Shown: in pieces, positions 8,611 to 18,152 of the stretch | Layout: each line of letters starts with the position of its first letter | Numbering within the stretch: position 1 is the first letter of the stretch | Assembly: GCF_004358665.1 (NCBI RefSeq) | Contig: NZ_SMZR01000001.1 | Span: 1,240,001-1,304,000 of the forward strand | Direction of reading: 5' to 3' | Source: Jeotgalibacillus sp. S-D1 | GTDB lineage: Bacteria; Bacillota; Bacilli; Bacillales; Jeotgalibacillaceae | DNA: 64,000 nt | Program-made: the position numbers and the translations under genes | Notes under the pieces: model-generated | The model's database searches: none | Seen by the model: the letters and a program-made list of their open reading frames with translations, nothing else | Told to the model about the DNA's origin: nothing

Positions 8611-9624
8611 TTAGTATAGAATACATGCTACGTGATGACCAGGTTTCACCTCCTTTAAAGCAGGCTTAATTTGCGAGCACTCCTCTTTTGCCATAGGACA
8701 TCTGGTATGAAACGGGCAGCCGCTCGGCGGATTTTGCGGACTCGGGACATCCCCCTCAAGAATAATGCGTTTTTTTCTTTTTTTAGGATCCGCTTCTGGA
8801 ATCGCTGAAATTAAAGCCTGGGTATAGGGATGAAGAGGTTCCTCATAAAGGCTGTCATTTGTCGCAATCTCCACCATATTTCCAAGATACATTACTCCAA
8901 TCCGGTCGCTCATATGTTTAACAACACTTAAATCGTGGGCAATAAATAAATAGGTCAGATCGAATTCATCCTGAAGTTCTTTAAGTAAGTTGAGAACCTG
9001 AGACTGGACCGACACATCGAGAGCTGATACAGGCTCATCTGCAATGATAAGTTTTGGTTTCAGGGCAAGCGCTCTGGCAATTCCTATTCTCTGGCGCTGT
9101 CCGCCTGAAAATTCATGACCATATTTGTCATATGCTTCTGCCGGCAGTCCTACTCGCGAAAGAAGATCCAAAACTTCTGACTTGAGTTCTTTTTTACTTA
9201 TTTTTTTATAGTTGCGAATTGGCTCAGATATAATGTCTCCAACACTTTGAGTCGGATTAAGGGAAGCATAGGGATCCTGAAAAACCATTTGAAAATCCTG
9301 ACGGGCCCTGCGGAGTTCTGTACCGCTTATTGCAGTAATGTCTTTCCCCTCAAATAGGATTTGACCGTCGGTTGGCTTAAGTAATCTTAGAATTGTACGC
9401 CCGGTAGTAGATTTCCCGCATCCTGATTCGCCAACCAGTCCAAGTGTTTCACCTTTTTTAATTTCAAAAGAAATATCGTCAACAGCTTTTACATGGCCAA
9501 TTGTTCTTTTTAAAAATCCCCCTTTTACAGGGTAGTAGGTTTTAAGATTGCGAATGTCCAAGAGCGTTTCCTTTTCAACAATCGGTTTTGGCTGAGTGCC
9601 TTTACTTGCTGCAGTAATATTCAT
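8611..9624 (-). CDS. appF: Oligopeptide ABC transporter ATPase AppF
   Basis: This is a 337-residue ABC ATPase of the OppF/DppF type. Walker A GESGCGKS is at residues 65-72, the Q-loop in MVFQDPYASLNP, the signature FSGGQRQR in the second third, and Walker B in LIIADEPVSALDVS. The oligopeptide/dipeptide transporter C-terminal domain includes the cysteine-bearing CPFHTRCP, which in several OppD/F proteins contributes to an iron-sulfur site. The start ATG overlaps the appD stop by four bases. It forms the heterodimeric motor with AppD. Confidence 0.94.
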   Translation of the reverse strand: MNITAASKGTQPKPIVEKETLLDIRNLKTYYPVKGGFLKRTIGHVKAVDDISFEIKKGETLGLVGESGCGKSTTGRTILRLLKPTDGQILFEGKDITAISGTELRRARQDFQMVFQDPYASLNPTQSVGDIISEPIRNYKKISKKELKSEVLDLLSRVGLPAEAYDKYGHEFSGGQRQRIGIARALALKPKLIIADEPVSALDVSVQSQVLNLLKELQDEFDLTYLFIAHDLSVVKHMSDRIGVMYLGNMVEIATNDSLYEEPLHPYTQALISAIPEADPKKRKKRIILEGDVPSPQNPPSGCPFHTRCPMAKEECSQIKPALKEVKPGHHVACILY

Positions 9625-10649
9625 CGCTGACCGACCCTTTCCATTGGCGTACTGTTTTTATACAGCAGACAAGCCACTTCATGGTTTGCTTCATCTTCCT
9701 CAAGTTGCGGAGTGATGACAGTACACTCAGGCATTGCTTTAGGACAGCGGTTTGCGAATCTGCAGCCGACTTGAGGCATTTGTTTTATGGATGGAACCAG
9801 TCCATCGATGGTTGCTAATTTTTCTTTTCTTTCATCCATCTTTGGAATAGCATCCATGAGTAACTGTGTATAAGGATGCTTTGGTGACTCAAACAATGTT
9901 TCAACATCCGTTCGCTCCACTATTTTGCCTGCATACATAACGATCACTTCATCACATATTTCTGCAACTACGCCCAAGTCATGTGTGATCATGATGATAG
10001 ACATATCATTCACTTCCTGAATGTCTTTTAAGAGTTCAAGAATCTGAGCTTGTACTGTTACATCCAGTGCAGTGGTTGGTTCATCTGCAATTAAAAGTTT
10101 TGGCTGACAGGCAATCGCCATTGAAATCATAACCCTTTGTCTCATACCGCCCGATAATTGGTGGGGATACTCATCTACTATCTTTTCCGGTCTGGGGATG
10201 CCAACGCTTTTTAGAAGAGCAATTCCCTTTAATCTTGCTTCTTTTTTTGTAATATTTTCATGATTCAGCAGAACCTCTTCAAGCTGATATCCAATGGTAA
10301 AAACCGGGTTCAATGCCGTCATCGGTTCCTGAAAGATCATCGATATATCTTTTCCACGAATTTTATTCATTTCACGTTCGGAAAGCTTTGATAAGTCTCT
10401 TCCCTCAAAATTGATTTCTCCGCCGCGTACTTTGCCAATTCCTTTAGGCAGAAGCTGCATAACAGACAGGGACATTACACTTTTTCCACAGCCTGACTCG
10501 CCAACGATTCCAACTATTTTTCTGCGGTCTACACGAAAAGAGACCTTCTCAACCGCATTGTAGTAATCTTTACCAATTTTAAATCCGGTTTGAAGGTCTT
10601 TGATTTCCAGAAGTGGTGTTTCTTTCTGTCCTGATGTTAATCTAGCCAT
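9621..10649 (-). CDS. appD: Oligopeptide ABC transporter ATPase AppD
   Basis: This 342-residue ABC ATPase is the first gene of the app operon. Walker A GESGCGKS is at residues 50-57, and Q-loop MIFQEPMTALNP, signature LSGGMRQR and Walker B LLIADEPTTALDVT are all present. The C-terminal oligopeptide domain carries CRFANRCP. A GAGGTG lies five bases before the ATG. It is translationally coupled to appF (4-base overlap). Upstream is a long AT-rich region with a cre-like site. All catalytic motifs are intact. Confidence 0.94.
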   Translation of the reverse strand: MARLTSGQKETPLLEIKDLQTGFKIGKDYYNAVEKVSFRVDRRKIVGIVGESGCGKSVMSLSVMQLLPKGIGKVRGGEINFEGRDLSKLSEREMNKIRGKDISMIFQEPMTALNPVFTIGYQLEEVLLNHENITKKEARLKGIALLKSVGIPRPEKIVDEYPHQLSGGMRQRVMISMAIACQPKLLIADEPTTALDVTVQAQILELLKDIQEVNDMSIIMITHDLGVVAEICDEVIVMYAGKIVERTDVETLFESPKHPYTQLLMDAIPKMDERKEKLATIDGLVPSIKQMPQVGCRFANRCPKAMPECTVITPQLEEDEANHEVACLLYKNSTPMERVGQR

Positions 10650-10940
10650 TTGTACACCTCAAATATTTCTTATTTTTCTTATTTTCAATTAATTTATATT
10701 ATTTGTATAAAATACTATTACAAATAGATTACATAATCAACTTATTTTTGAAAAAATTTTAATATAAAAAATTTGTTTTTCTCCAAAACCCTTGCTATTG
10801 CTGAATTTATTAAAATAAAAAGTTATAAACATTTTTTAACTTTTTATTTAGTTTAAATTAGTAATTGTGATGAAAACAACTTTGTATGCGCTTTCAAACT
10901 ATATTAGAATAAGATGCATGAATATACACAGATAAGAATA
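10650..10940 (-). promoter_or_regulatory. AT-rich app upstream region with cre-like site
   Basis: This 291-base gene-free stretch is upstream of appD. On the minus strand TGAAAGCGCATACA (10896-10883) matches the CcpA cre consensus TGWAARCGYTWNCW at all but one position. A poor CodY-like dyad (AATTTTTTCAAAAAT, three mismatches) lies near 10745. I could not pick a single convincing promoter in so AT-rich a sequence. The cre site is far (about 235 bases) from the appD start, so a distant promoter or a long leader is implied if it acts on app. Confidence 0.4.
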
Positions 10941-10977
10941 AAAAAACAGGCTGTGCAAATTGCACAGCCTGTTTTTT
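10941..10977. terminator. fabF terminator
   Basis: A perfect symmetrical hairpin (ACAGGCTGTGCA / TGCACAGCCTGT) sits between six-base A- and T-runs directly after fabF. It would end the fabH-fabF transcript on the minus strand and is symmetrical enough to act in both directions. Confidence 0.93.
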
Positions 10978-10998
10978 ATATGATTACTGGAAATTATT

Positions 10999-12240
10999 TT
11001 ATTTTTCATACGATTTAAATACAATTGTAGCGTTGTGACCGCCAAAACCGAGTGAATTACTCATTGCTACTTGAATATCTGCTTGTCTGGATACATTTGG
11101 CACATAATCAAGATCACATTCCGGGTCAGGAGTTTCCAAATTTATTGTCGGCGGCAGGATTTTTTCTTTAAGCGCAAGTACCGTAAAAATAGCCTCGACT
11201 CCGCCTGCAGCACCAAGCAAGTGACCTGTCATAGATTTGGTGGAACTGATCGCAACTTTTTTGGCATGATCAGAAAACACTTCTTTAATTGCCATCGTTT
11301 CGTATTTATCATTGTAAGGAGTACTGGTTCCATGAGCATTGATATAGCCTACTTCATTCGGGTGTATGCCTGCATCTTCCAGGGATTGCCTCATTGCACG
11401 CACTCCGCCTTCCCCGCCGGGAGCAGGTGCTGTAATATGATAGGCATCTCCAGTTGACCCGTAACCAACAATCTCTGCATAGATTGTAGCATTTCTTGCA
11501 AGCGCATGATCAAGATCCTCAAGAACCAGGATCCCTGCACCTTCACCCATTACAAAACCATCACGATTTTGATCAAATGGACGACTGGCTTTTGTAATAT
11601 CCTGATTAAGAGTCAGAGCTGTATTGGCAACAAATCCCGCCATTGCCATTTGAGAAATTGGGGCTTCTGATCCTCCTGTGATCATCGCGTCTGCATCTCC
11701 GCGCTGAATCACTTTAAATGCATCTCCGATTGAATTCGTTCCGCTGGCACAGGCCGTAACGGTACACGAGTTCATTCCTTTAGCTCCTAAAGCGATAGAA
11801 ACCTGTCCTGCCGCCATGTCCGGAATCATCATTGGCACAAAAAATGGGCTTACACGGCGATAGCCTCTGTTTAAAAAAGTTTCAAACTGCTTCTCAAAGG
11901 TTTCCATTCCGCCAATTCCTGATCCAATCCAAACACCAATGCGGTCTGCATTCGAATCATTGATATCAAGTTTAGCGTCTTTAACAGCCATTTGAGCCGA
12001 CACGACAGCATACTGTGTGAAACGGTCCATTTTTCTGGCTTCTTTCTTCTCCATATATTCTTCAATATTGAAGTCCTTTAATTCCCCGACTGCAGTAGCT
12101 GGAAAATCATCTTTGTTTAATCTTGTTAATTCACCGATTCCTGAATTTCCCTCAATAATGTTATTCCATGATGTTTCTACATCATTTCCTACCGGAGAAA
12201 CCATTCCTAATCCAGTGACTACGACACGACGTTTAGACAT
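10999..12240 (-). CDS. fabF: 3-oxoacyl-ACP synthase II FabF
   Basis: This 413-residue condensing enzyme elongates acyl-ACP with malonyl-ACP in type II fatty-acid synthesis in the cytoplasm. The KAS triad is complete: Cys164 in [11 protein letters not shown], His303 in [11 protein letters not shown] and His340 in [13 protein letters not shown]. Length matches the FabF family. It follows fabH by 59 bases on the same strand and shares a perfect terminator. The fabH-fabF pair next to the app operon is the B. subtilis fabHA-fabF arrangement. FapR control is likely through the site upstream of fabH. Confidence 0.97.
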   Translation of the reverse strand: MSKRRVVVTGLGMVSPVGNDVETSWNNIIEGNSGIGELTRLNKDDFPATAVGELKDFNIEEYMEKKEARKMDRFTQYAVVSAQMAVKDAKLDINDSNADRIGVWIGSGIGGMETFEKQFETFLNRGYRRVSPFFVPMMIPDMAAGQVSIALGAKGMNSCTVTACASGTNSIGDAFKVIQRGDADAMITGGSEAPISQMAMAGFVANTALTLNQDITKASRPFDQNRDGFVMGEGAGILVLEDLDHALARNATIYAEIVGYGSTGDAYHITAPAPGGEGGVRAMRQSLEDAGIHPNEVGYINAHGTSTPYNDKYETMAIKEVFSDHAKKVAISSTKSMTGHLLGAAGGVEAIFTVLALKEKILPPTINLETPDPECDLDYVPNVSRQADIQVAMSNSLGFGGHNATIVFKSYEK

Positions 12241-12299
12241 TGCGATGTCAACTCCTCATTTATCTAGTAAAATTATTATGGTTTGTTAGTTCAATTGTA

Positions 12300-13235
12300 T
12301 TATTTTCCCCACCGAAGTGCAATTGCACCCCATGTTAATCCTCCGCCAAATCCTACCATTACCAATAAATCATCATCTTTTACTTTGCCGTTCTCAATAT
12401 CTTCAACGAGAGAAATTGGAATGGAAGCTGCGGATGTGTTTCCGTATTTATTGACCGTCTTAGACATTTTTTCAATAGGCAGTTCAAGTCTTTGACGGGC
12501 TGATTCCATGATGCGGATGTTGGCTTGATGGGGTATTAAATAATCAACATCCTCTTTTGTTAATCCCGCTTTTTCAATGACATTTACACTGGATTCACCC
12601 ATTTGCCTTACAGCAAACTTAAATACTTCCCGGCCGTTCATCACCAGTCCATCCGGCCCCTGATAAAGATGTTCAGCGCCGGTACCGTCTGCTCCCAGTT
12701 CAAATGACAGGATGCCCCGGTCGCCGCTTACAGGACCAAGTACCATTGCTCCTGCACCATCACCAAAAAGAACTGCCGTATTACGGTCATCCCAGTTTGT
12801 GATTTTTGTTAATTTCTCTACTCCCACGACAAGTACATGCTTATATCCGCCGTTTTCAATAAACTGCTTTCCCGTTATCATCCCGTACATAAACCCTGCA
12901 CATGCTGCAGAAAGGTCCATAGCTGCTGCTTTTTTTGCTCCTAATTTTTCCTGAAGCATACATGCAACGGATGGAAAAGGCTGATCCGGAGTTACCGTTG
13001 CCACCAAAATCATATCCAGTTCTTCAGCAGAAACTCCAGCATCATCAAGTGCTTTGACTGCAGCTCCATATGCCATATCAGAAGTATCTACATCCTCATC
13101 AGCAAATCGTCTTTCTTCAATTCCTGTTCTGGTACGGATCCATTCATCGGATGTATCCATTGTTTTTTCTAAATCAAAGTTAGTAACGATTTTTTCCGGC
13201 AAGTATCTGCCAATCCCCCATGCTCCTGCACGCAT
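12300..13235 (-). CDS. fabH: 3-oxoacyl-ACP synthase III FabH
   Basis: This is a 311-residue initiating condensing enzyme that joins an acyl-CoA primer to malonyl-ACP. The Cys-His-Asn triad is visible: Cys112 in [12 protein letters not shown], His236 in IPHQANIRI and Asn266 in [12 protein letters not shown]. In Bacillus the primers are mostly branched-chain acyl-CoAs, which I infer here. An AAGGA precedes the ATG. A well-formed promoter with an embedded FapR-like operator lies 56-84 bases upstream. Only one fabH is present in the window. Confidence 0.97.
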   Translation of the reverse strand: MRAGAWGIGRYLPEKIVTNFDLEKTMDTSDEWIRTRTGIEERRFADEDVDTSDMAYGAAVKALDDAGVSAEELDMILVATVTPDQPFPSVACMLQEKLGAKKAAAMDLSAACAGFMYGMITGKQFIENGGYKHVLVVGVEKLTKITNWDDRNTAVLFGDGAGAMVLGPVSGDRGILSFELGADGTGAEHLYQGPDGLVMNGREVFKFAVRQMGESSVNVIEKAGLTKEDVDYLIPHQANIRIMESARQRLELPIEKMSKTVNKYGNTSAASIPISLVEDIENGKVKDDDLLVMVGFGGGLTWGAIALRWGK

Positions 13236-13290
13236 AAAAATTCCTTCTTTCTATTAGATTAGCTTCATTTTATAATTTATATTATCTATT

Positions 13291-13319
13291 ATTATGACTT
13301 GGTACTAATTTTATATCAA
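13291..13319 (-). promoter_or_regulatory. fabH-fabF promoter with overlapping FapR-like operator
   Basis: On the minus strand TTGATA (13319-13314) and CATAAT (13296-13291) are separated by exactly 17 bases. Between and over them lies ATTAGTACCAAGTCATAAT (13309-13291), which resembles FapR operators (core TTAGTACC with its imperfect inverted half). FapR is the malonyl-CoA-responsive repressor of fatty-acid genes in Bacillus. An operator covering the spacer and -10 is its known mode on fab promoters. The fapR gene is not in the window. Confidence 0.72.
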
Positions 13320-13401
13320 CTATTTTATTTTTTCAAGACACCTAAACGAACAAAAGAAGATACTGGAATATTACAAGAGCAATGAAAAGCTTTAAAAAGG
13401 G

Positions 13402-13449
13402 AAAAAAGAATGCCCTTACGAATTAAGCTTCTTGTTCGTAAAGACATCC
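13402..13449 (-). terminator. comZ terminator
   Basis: On the minus strand a roughly 15-bp stem is closed by TTACGAA / TTCGTAA and extended by GGATGTCT against GGGCATTC with G-U pairs. A run of six T follows. It lies between comZ and the fabH promoter, so the two transcripts are separate. Confidence 0.7.
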
Positions 13450-13488
13450 TAAATTAAATTCATTGATTTTTGACCAGCCCTTTAATCC

Positions 13489-13677
13489 TTAATTATTTTC
13501 CAGGCTTTCTTTTTTTCCTAATTCGTAGGCATCATTCATGGCTTTAGCGAATAAACCCATAAATGGCTGCAGCGATTCAATTGAAACTTCAATTCCCGCC
13601 TGTTCCATTCTTTCTTTTGCCTCAGGCAGGTATTTCATTGCGATTTGCATGAATTCCATCGTTTTATCCTGTGTCAT
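13489..13677 (-). CDS. comZ: ComZ family competence protein
   Basis: This is a 62-residue acidic protein that I recognise as ComZ. Features include an N-terminal stretch KTMEFMQIAMKYLPEAKERMEQAGIE and the end MNDAYELGKKESLENN. In B. subtilis ComZ represses late competence gene comG, and comZ lies beside fabHA, as here. AAGGAG sits nine bases before the ATG. In B. subtilis it forms an operon with med; no med-like gene is present upstream in this window. ComK, the master competence activator, is encoded at 56780-57373. Confidence 0.85.
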   Translation of the reverse strand: MTQDKTMEFMQIAMKYLPEAKERMEQAGIEVSIESLQPFMGLFAKAMNDAYELGKKESLENN

Positions 13678-13894
13678 TTTACTTCACTCCTTCTATAATA
13701 TGTAGGTTGTATTGATAATTGGTTCAACTCGATTTTAGTTTATCTTACTTCTCTCACAGAATCCATTCATAACCGAATAAAACAATTATGAATTTTTCAC
13801 GTATTGGACATTTATTTCACTTGAAACTGTGGTACTATAACAGAAGAGTGTTTTCAAATGAAAGCGATACATATTGGTGAAATGAGGTGAGTTA

Positions 13895-14077
13895 ATGTCT
13901 TATATTTGGACGTTTATATGGGCATTTTTGCTGATTAATATGGCAACCTATGTTGTAAGTTCAATGAATGGTGTACCTTATGAGTTTATGACAGCGACGA
14001 TTATTTCTGTTGTTACAACTGTAGCAATTTTTGCAATCGGTGCAGTAATTCCTAAGCCTCAGGTGGAACATCACTAA
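13895..14077 (+). CDS. YjzD-like DUF2929 membrane protein
   Basis: This is a 60-residue protein with two membrane spans (about residues 5-22 and 31-50) and a short polar tail (PKPQVEHH). It corresponds to the DUF2929 family, whose B. subtilis member YjzD lies in the same fabH-comZ neighbourhood. An AGGTGAG precedes the ATG. The role is unknown. It is divergent from comZ and convergent with clpB, with which it shares a terminator. Confidence 0.8.
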   Translation: MSYIWTFIWAFLLINMATYVVSSMNGVPYEFMTATIISVVTTVAIFAIGAVIPKPQVEHH

Positions 14078-14115
14078 AAATCCCGGTCCTTTATGAAGGA
14101 CCAGGATTTTTTTTG
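14076..14115. terminator. Bidirectional terminator between yjzD-like gene and clpB
   Basis: The hairpin AAAAATCC-GGTCCTT / AAGGACC-GGATTTTT has a TATG loop and a run of eight T. It overlaps the stop codon of the plus-strand gene and also serves clpB from the other side. Confidence 0.9.
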
Positions 14116-14141
14116 CTTATAAACACGTCATAAAACGAAGT

Positions 14142-16727
14142 CTATTTTATAAAGAGCCTCCCATTATCAACTCCAACTTTTACGGTTTGATGTGGTTTGA
14201 TGGTACCCTTAATTAATTCCTTTGCAATCAGAGTTTCCACTTCTTTTTGAACATATCTTTTTAATGGACGTGCACCAAAAACAGGATCATAAGCAGCTTC
14301 GGCAATAAATGCCGCCACTTCTTCAGGCAGATCAAGACGAATATGCTGTTCCGTTAGTCTACCGCTCAATTCCGCCACCATTTTATGAACAATTCCAGTC
14401 ATATGGCTGCTTGTTAGAGGATTAAAAAGAACAATATCGTCAATCCGGTTCAGCAGCTCAGGTCTGAAGTGCCCTCTTAATTCCCCCATTACCTTTTCCC
14501 TTACAGTACTGTTGCTGTTTGGTGATTCTTCTATCATATAGGTAGAACCTATATTCGACGTCATGATGATAATCGTATTTCTAAAATCGACTGTTCTTCC
14601 TTTGGAATCTGTAATACGGCCGTCATCAAGCATTTGAAGTAATATATTAAATACTTCAGGATGCGCTTTTTCAATTTCATCTAAAAGAATAACAGAATAC
14701 GGCTTCCTTCTTACAGCTTCTGTTAATTGTCCCCCCTCTTCATAACCGATATAACCTGGCGGCGCACCAATTAAGCGCGCTACCGCATGTTTTTCCATGT
14801 ATTCAGACATATCAATTCTGATCATTTGCTGTTCACTGTCAAACAGGGTTTGGGCTAATGTTTTCGCCAATTCTGTTTTTCCAACGCCGGTGGGACCGAG
14901 GAAAATAAACGAGCCTATCGGTCTATTTGGATCCTTAATACCTGCTCTGGCACGTATTACTGCTTCACTCACAGCTTCAACCGCTTCTTTCTGACCGATA
15001 ACACGTTCCGTTAAGATCTCCTCTAATCGAAGGAGTTTTTCCCGTTCTCCCTCCATCAGACGATCAACAGGAATCCCCGTCCACCGGGCAACTATATTGC
15101 CTATTTCATCTTCTGTTACCTCTTCCCGCAACAAACGATTTTCTTTATCGTGGCCTGTTACTTCCTGTTCAATTAATCGTAATTCTTTTTCCACTGATGG
15201 AATGGTCCCATGTTTCAATTCCGCAGCTTTTGATAAATTGTATTCACTTTCAGCTTCTTCCAGCTCTCTCCTCAGCTGTTCAAGCTCTTCCCGTTTTTGC
15301 TGAACAACAAGAATTGACTTCTTTTCCTGCTCCCACTTTGTCCGCATGGCATTGCTTCGTTCTTTTAAATCTGCGAGCTCTTTTCGTAAAGCGTTTAACC
15401 GCTCCAAACTGGCTGTATCGTTTTCTTTTGAGAGGGCAGCTTCTTCGATCTCAAGCTGCATTACTCTACGTGTTGATTCATCCAGCTCAGATGGCATGGA
15501 ATCAATTTCTGTGCGAATCATTGCACACGCTTCATCCATCAGGTCAATCGCTTTATCCGGTAAAAAACGATCTGTAATATACCGGCTGGATAAAGACACA
15601 GCAGCCACAAGCGCCCGGTCATGAATATTGACCCCGTGATGTATTTCAAACCGCTCCTTTAATCCCCTAAGAATCGAGATCGTATCTTCTTCATTCGGCT
15701 CTTGAACTAAAACCTGTTGAAATCTTCGTTCTAACGCAGGATCTTTTTCAATATATTGACGATGTTCATTTAACGTTGTAGCCCCAATACAATGGATTTC
15801 ACCTCTGGCAAGCATGGGCTTAAGCATATTTCCCGCGTCCATTGCACCTTCTGTTTTTCCAGCTCCTACAATGGTATGGAGTTCATCAATAAATAAGAGA
15901 ATTCTCCCCTCGCTTTTTTTCACTTCAGCGAGAACAGCCTTTAATCTTTCCTCAAACTCACCTCTGAACTTAGCACCTGCTACCAATGCGCTCATATCTA
16001 ATTCAAAAACGGTTTTATTCTTCAGTCCTTCAGGAACATCTTTTCGGACAATCCTTTGAGCCAGGCCTTCTACAATCGCTGTTTTTCCTACACCTGGCTC
16101 GCCGATTAATACCGGATTGTTTTTAGTTTTTCGTGACAGAATTCGTATCACATGGCGAATTTCTGCGTCACGGCCGATTACGGGGTCCATTTTGCCTTTG
16201 CGAACCTCTTCCACCAGGTCTCTTCCGTATTTAGATAAAGCTTCATATGTGTTTTCAGGATTTTGAGTGTTCACTTTGCGTCCTCCTCGGATTAAATCAA
16301 CTGTTTCTTTAATAGAAGATGAGTCAATTCCTTGTGAATGTAAGTAGTTTACGGCTGCATTTGATGAAAGTTTCATTAACGAAATGATCATATGTTCAAC
16401 TGATAAAAAATCATCTTGAAATTGCTGTTGAACATTTTGGGCTTCAGCAAACCATTTACGGGCCTCATTTGATAAATGTGCTCCTAGTTGGCCGGCATCC
16501 CCTTTTATTGTGGGAAATGCATCGATTTGCTGTAAGACTATTTTTAGCAGCTCTTCAGGGTCAATATTCAATTTCAGGAAAATCTGTTCAGCAAGTCCGC
16601 TGTTGTCAGAAAGCAGTGCAAAAAGGATATGCTCGGTTTCAATAGTGGAGTGAAACTTTGCCACCGCTTGATCCTTAGCACTAATAATTGCCTGCTGCAG
16701 TTTATGTGTCATTTGATCCAAATTCAT
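14142..16727 (-). CDS. clpB: ATP-dependent disaggregase ClpB
   Basis: This is an 861-residue HSP100 chaperone that, with DnaK, rescues aggregated proteins. It has an N-terminal double Clp domain (residues 1-145), NBD1 with Walker A GEPGVGKT at 209-216 and Walker [11 protein letters not shown], and a long coiled-coil middle domain (about 400-530). NBD2 has [12 protein letters not shown] near residue 605 and [11 protein letters not shown], followed by the C-terminal D2 small domain. No IGF/IGL-type ClpP loop is apparent, consistent with ClpB rather than ClpC. A CtsR-like box lies 12-28 bases before the start, so heat-shock control is likely. B. subtilis itself lacks clpB. Confidence 0.97.
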   Translation of the reverse strand: MNLDQMTHKLQQAIISAKDQAVAKFHSTIETEHILFALLSDNSGLAEQIFLKLNIDPEELLKIVLQQIDAFPTIKGDAGQLGAHLSNEARKWFAEAQNVQQQFQDDFLSVEHMIISLMKLSSNAAVNYLHSQGIDSSSIKETVDLIRGGRKVNTQNPENTYEALSKYGRDLVEEVRKGKMDPVIGRDAEIRHVIRILSRKTKNNPVLIGEPGVGKTAIVEGLAQRIVRKDVPEGLKNKTVFELDMSALVAGAKFRGEFEERLKAVLAEVKKSEGRILLFIDELHTIVGAGKTEGAMDAGNMLKPMLARGEIHCIGATTLNEHRQYIEKDPALERRFQQVLVQEPNEEDTISILRGLKERFEIHHGVNIHDRALVAAVSLSSRYITDRFLPDKAIDLMDEACAMIRTEIDSMPSELDESTRRVMQLEIEEAALSKENDTASLERLNALRKELADLKERSNAMRTKWEQEKKSILVVQQKREELEQLRRELEEAESEYNLSKAAELKHGTIPSVEKELRLIEQEVTGHDKENRLLREEVTEDEIGNIVARWTGIPVDRLMEGEREKLLRLEEILTERVIGQKEAVEAVSEAVIRARAGIKDPNRPIGSFIFLGPTGVGKTELAKTLAQTLFDSEQQMIRIDMSEYMEKHAVARLIGAPPGYIGYEEGGQLTEAVRRKPYSVILLDEIEKAHPEVFNILLQMLDDGRITDSKGRTVDFRNTIIIMTSNIGSTYMIEESPNSNSTVREKVMGELRGHFRPELLNRIDDIVLFNPLTSSHMTGIVHKMVAELSGRLTEQHIRLDLPEEVAAFIAEAAYDPVFGARPLKRYVQKEVETLIAKELIKGTIKPHQTVKVGVDNGRLFIK

Positions 16728-16738
16728 CTCATCACCTC

Positions 16739-16793
16739 TTTGACCTTTGTTGACCTTTACTTTATCGTAGCATTATCTTCATGAAATTGTAAA
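16739..16793 (-). promoter_or_regulatory. clpB promoter and CtsR-like operator
   Basis: On the minus strand TTTACA (16793-16788) and TACGAT (16769-16764) are spaced 18 bases apart. They are followed by the direct heptad repeat GGTCAAC-AAA-GGTCAAA (16755-16739). This matches the CtsR consensus RGTCAAANANRGTCAAA at all but one position and reaches almost to the ribosome site. CtsR is the class III heat-shock repressor of clp genes. The ctsR gene is not in this window. Confidence 0.8.
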
Positions 16794-16873
16794 GATAATT
16801 GCCTTTACTTGGTTATTGAATGATGGTTAAATTAGAAATAGTGTTTTAATGAACGATTCAATTGGAGGTACTT

Positions 16874-17710
16874 ATGGAGTCAGAACAATTATTTATTCTA
16901 TTAAAATATTTATTTCTTGGGCTTTTCCAGGGATTTACGGAACCTATTCCTATTTCTTCAAGCGGCCACCTGCTGTTGGCACAGCATTTTTTAGGTGTTG
17001 AAATTGAAGGCGGCGAAGGCGGAGCATTTACCTTTGAATTGCTTGTCAATTCAGCTTCGCTGATTGCAGTATTAATTATTTTCCGGGAAGATCTTATTCG
17101 TTTGATTGTCAGAGGACTAGGTTACATCAAAACAAAAAACCCGGATGATAAAACAGAATTCGATTTTATAATCTACCTTATCATCGGAACAATTCCTGCA
17201 GGTGTAATTGGTGTTGTGTTTGGTGATCTCATTGCAGAGGCCACTGTGACTCTTGTAGCAATCACGCTTATGGTAACAGGGCTAGCTCTGTTTATGATCC
17301 GCAATCTTCGCGGGAGCAGAGGGGAAGGCGGGATGACCATTAAAGATGCTGTTATTATTGGTTGCGCTCAAGCTATCGCCTTAATCCCCGGCATCAGCAG
17401 AAGCGGAGCTACCATTGTAGCAGCGATGGCCAGAGGCATTCATCAGGAAACTGCACTCCGTTATTCTTTTTTGCTATTTATACCAGTCAGCCTTGGCGGA
17501 ATGATACTAAGCTTATCTGATCTCATCAATAACGAACATTTAGCCGCGCTGTGGATTCCTTATACTTTGGCATTTTTCGGATCCCTCGTCGCTTCTTATT
17601 TTTCACTGAAATGGTTTATGAATATAATGGCTAAAGGTAATCTCATCTATTTCGCTATATATTGTTTAGCTGTTGGACCTATCGTACTACTGGTGCTTTA
17701 TCTGCAATAA
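16874..17710 (+). CDS. uppP: Undecaprenyl-diphosphate phosphatase UppP (BacA family)
   Basis: This 278-residue polytopic membrane enzyme dephosphorylates undecaprenyl diphosphate, recycling the lipid carrier for cell-wall synthesis and giving bacitracin tolerance. Both family motifs are present: [14 protein letters not shown] (residues 20-33) and the [10 protein letters not shown] motif (about 170-179). I chose ATG 16874, with GGAGG upstream, over the TTG at 16862 that contains the ribosome site. It stands alone on the plus strand, divergent from clpB, and ends in its own terminator. Confidence 0.94.
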   Translation: MESEQLFILLKYLFLGLFQGFTEPIPISSSGHLLLAQHFLGVEIEGGEGGAFTFELLVNSASLIAVLIIFREDLIRLIVRGLGYIKTKNPDDKTEFDFIIYLIIGTIPAGVIGVVFGDLIAEATVTLVAITLMVTGLALFMIRNLRGSRGEGGMTIKDAVIIGCAQAIALIPGISRSGATIVAAMARGIHQETALRYSFLLFIPVSLGGMILSLSDLINNEHLAALWIPYTLAFFGSLVASYFSLKWFMNIMAKGNLIYFAIYCLAVGPIVLLVLYLQ

Positions 17711-17733
17711 AAAGTCCGGCTCTATTTTATGCA

Positions 17734-17771
17734 TTAAAAAAAGATTGCGCATTTGGCGCAATCTTTTTTTT
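17734..17771. terminator. Bidirectional terminator between uppP and DUF59 gene
   Basis: The stem AAAAAGATTGCGC / GCGCAATCTTTTT has a loop ATTTG and flanking A- and T-runs. It lies between two convergent genes and abuts the stop codon of the minus-strand one. Confidence 0.92.
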
Positions 17772-17772
17772 G

Positions 17773-18081
17773 TCATGTAATTCCTAAAGCAATTTTTGCG
17801 TAGCGGGACATGTTGTCTTTGCTCCATGGCGGAGACCAGACAATGTTTACATCCACTTCGCCGACTTCTGTAATGTCTGCCAGAGCAGCTTTAACCTGAT
17901 CAACAATCACAGGTGCAAGCGGGCAGCCCATTGAGGTCAGGGTCATTTTAACTTCTGTTTTCCCCTCTTCTTCCTGTGACACATCATATACTAAACCGAG
18001 GTTAACAATGTCGATGCCTAATTCCGGGTCAATTACTTCTTCCAGCGCACCCATGATGCTGTCCTTTAGATCCTGATCCAT
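17773..18081 (-). CDS. DUF59 / MIP18-family metal-sulfur cluster assembly factor (YitW-like)
   Basis: This is a 102-residue cytoplasmic protein of the MIP18/PaaD/SufT family. It has the DPELGIDIVNLGLVYDV motif (residues 18-34) and the cysteine motif TSMGCPLAP (near residue 50), where the Cys is the conserved reactive residue. Family members help iron-sulfur cluster assembly or delivery. It is the counterpart of B. subtilis YitW, which also neighbours a YitV-like hydrolase and YitU-like phosphatase, as here. AAGGAG precedes the ATG. Confidence 0.88.
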   Translation of the reverse strand: MDQDLKDSIMGALEEVIDPELGIDIVNLGLVYDVSQEEEGKTEVKMTLTSMGCPLAPVIVDQVKAALADITEVGEVDVNIVWSPPWSKDNMSRYAKIALGIT

Positions 18082-18152
18082 ATTATCACTCCTTCTTACC
18101 TTTAATCTGTTTCCATCATATCAGACTTTGTTTACATGTGAAAATGTTATGT

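Noticed and set aside
15197-15624. Two overlapping plus-strand frames of 92 and 126 residues inside clpB
   Set aside because: Antisense to the conserved ClpB middle domain, no ribosome site and composition typical of shadow frames.
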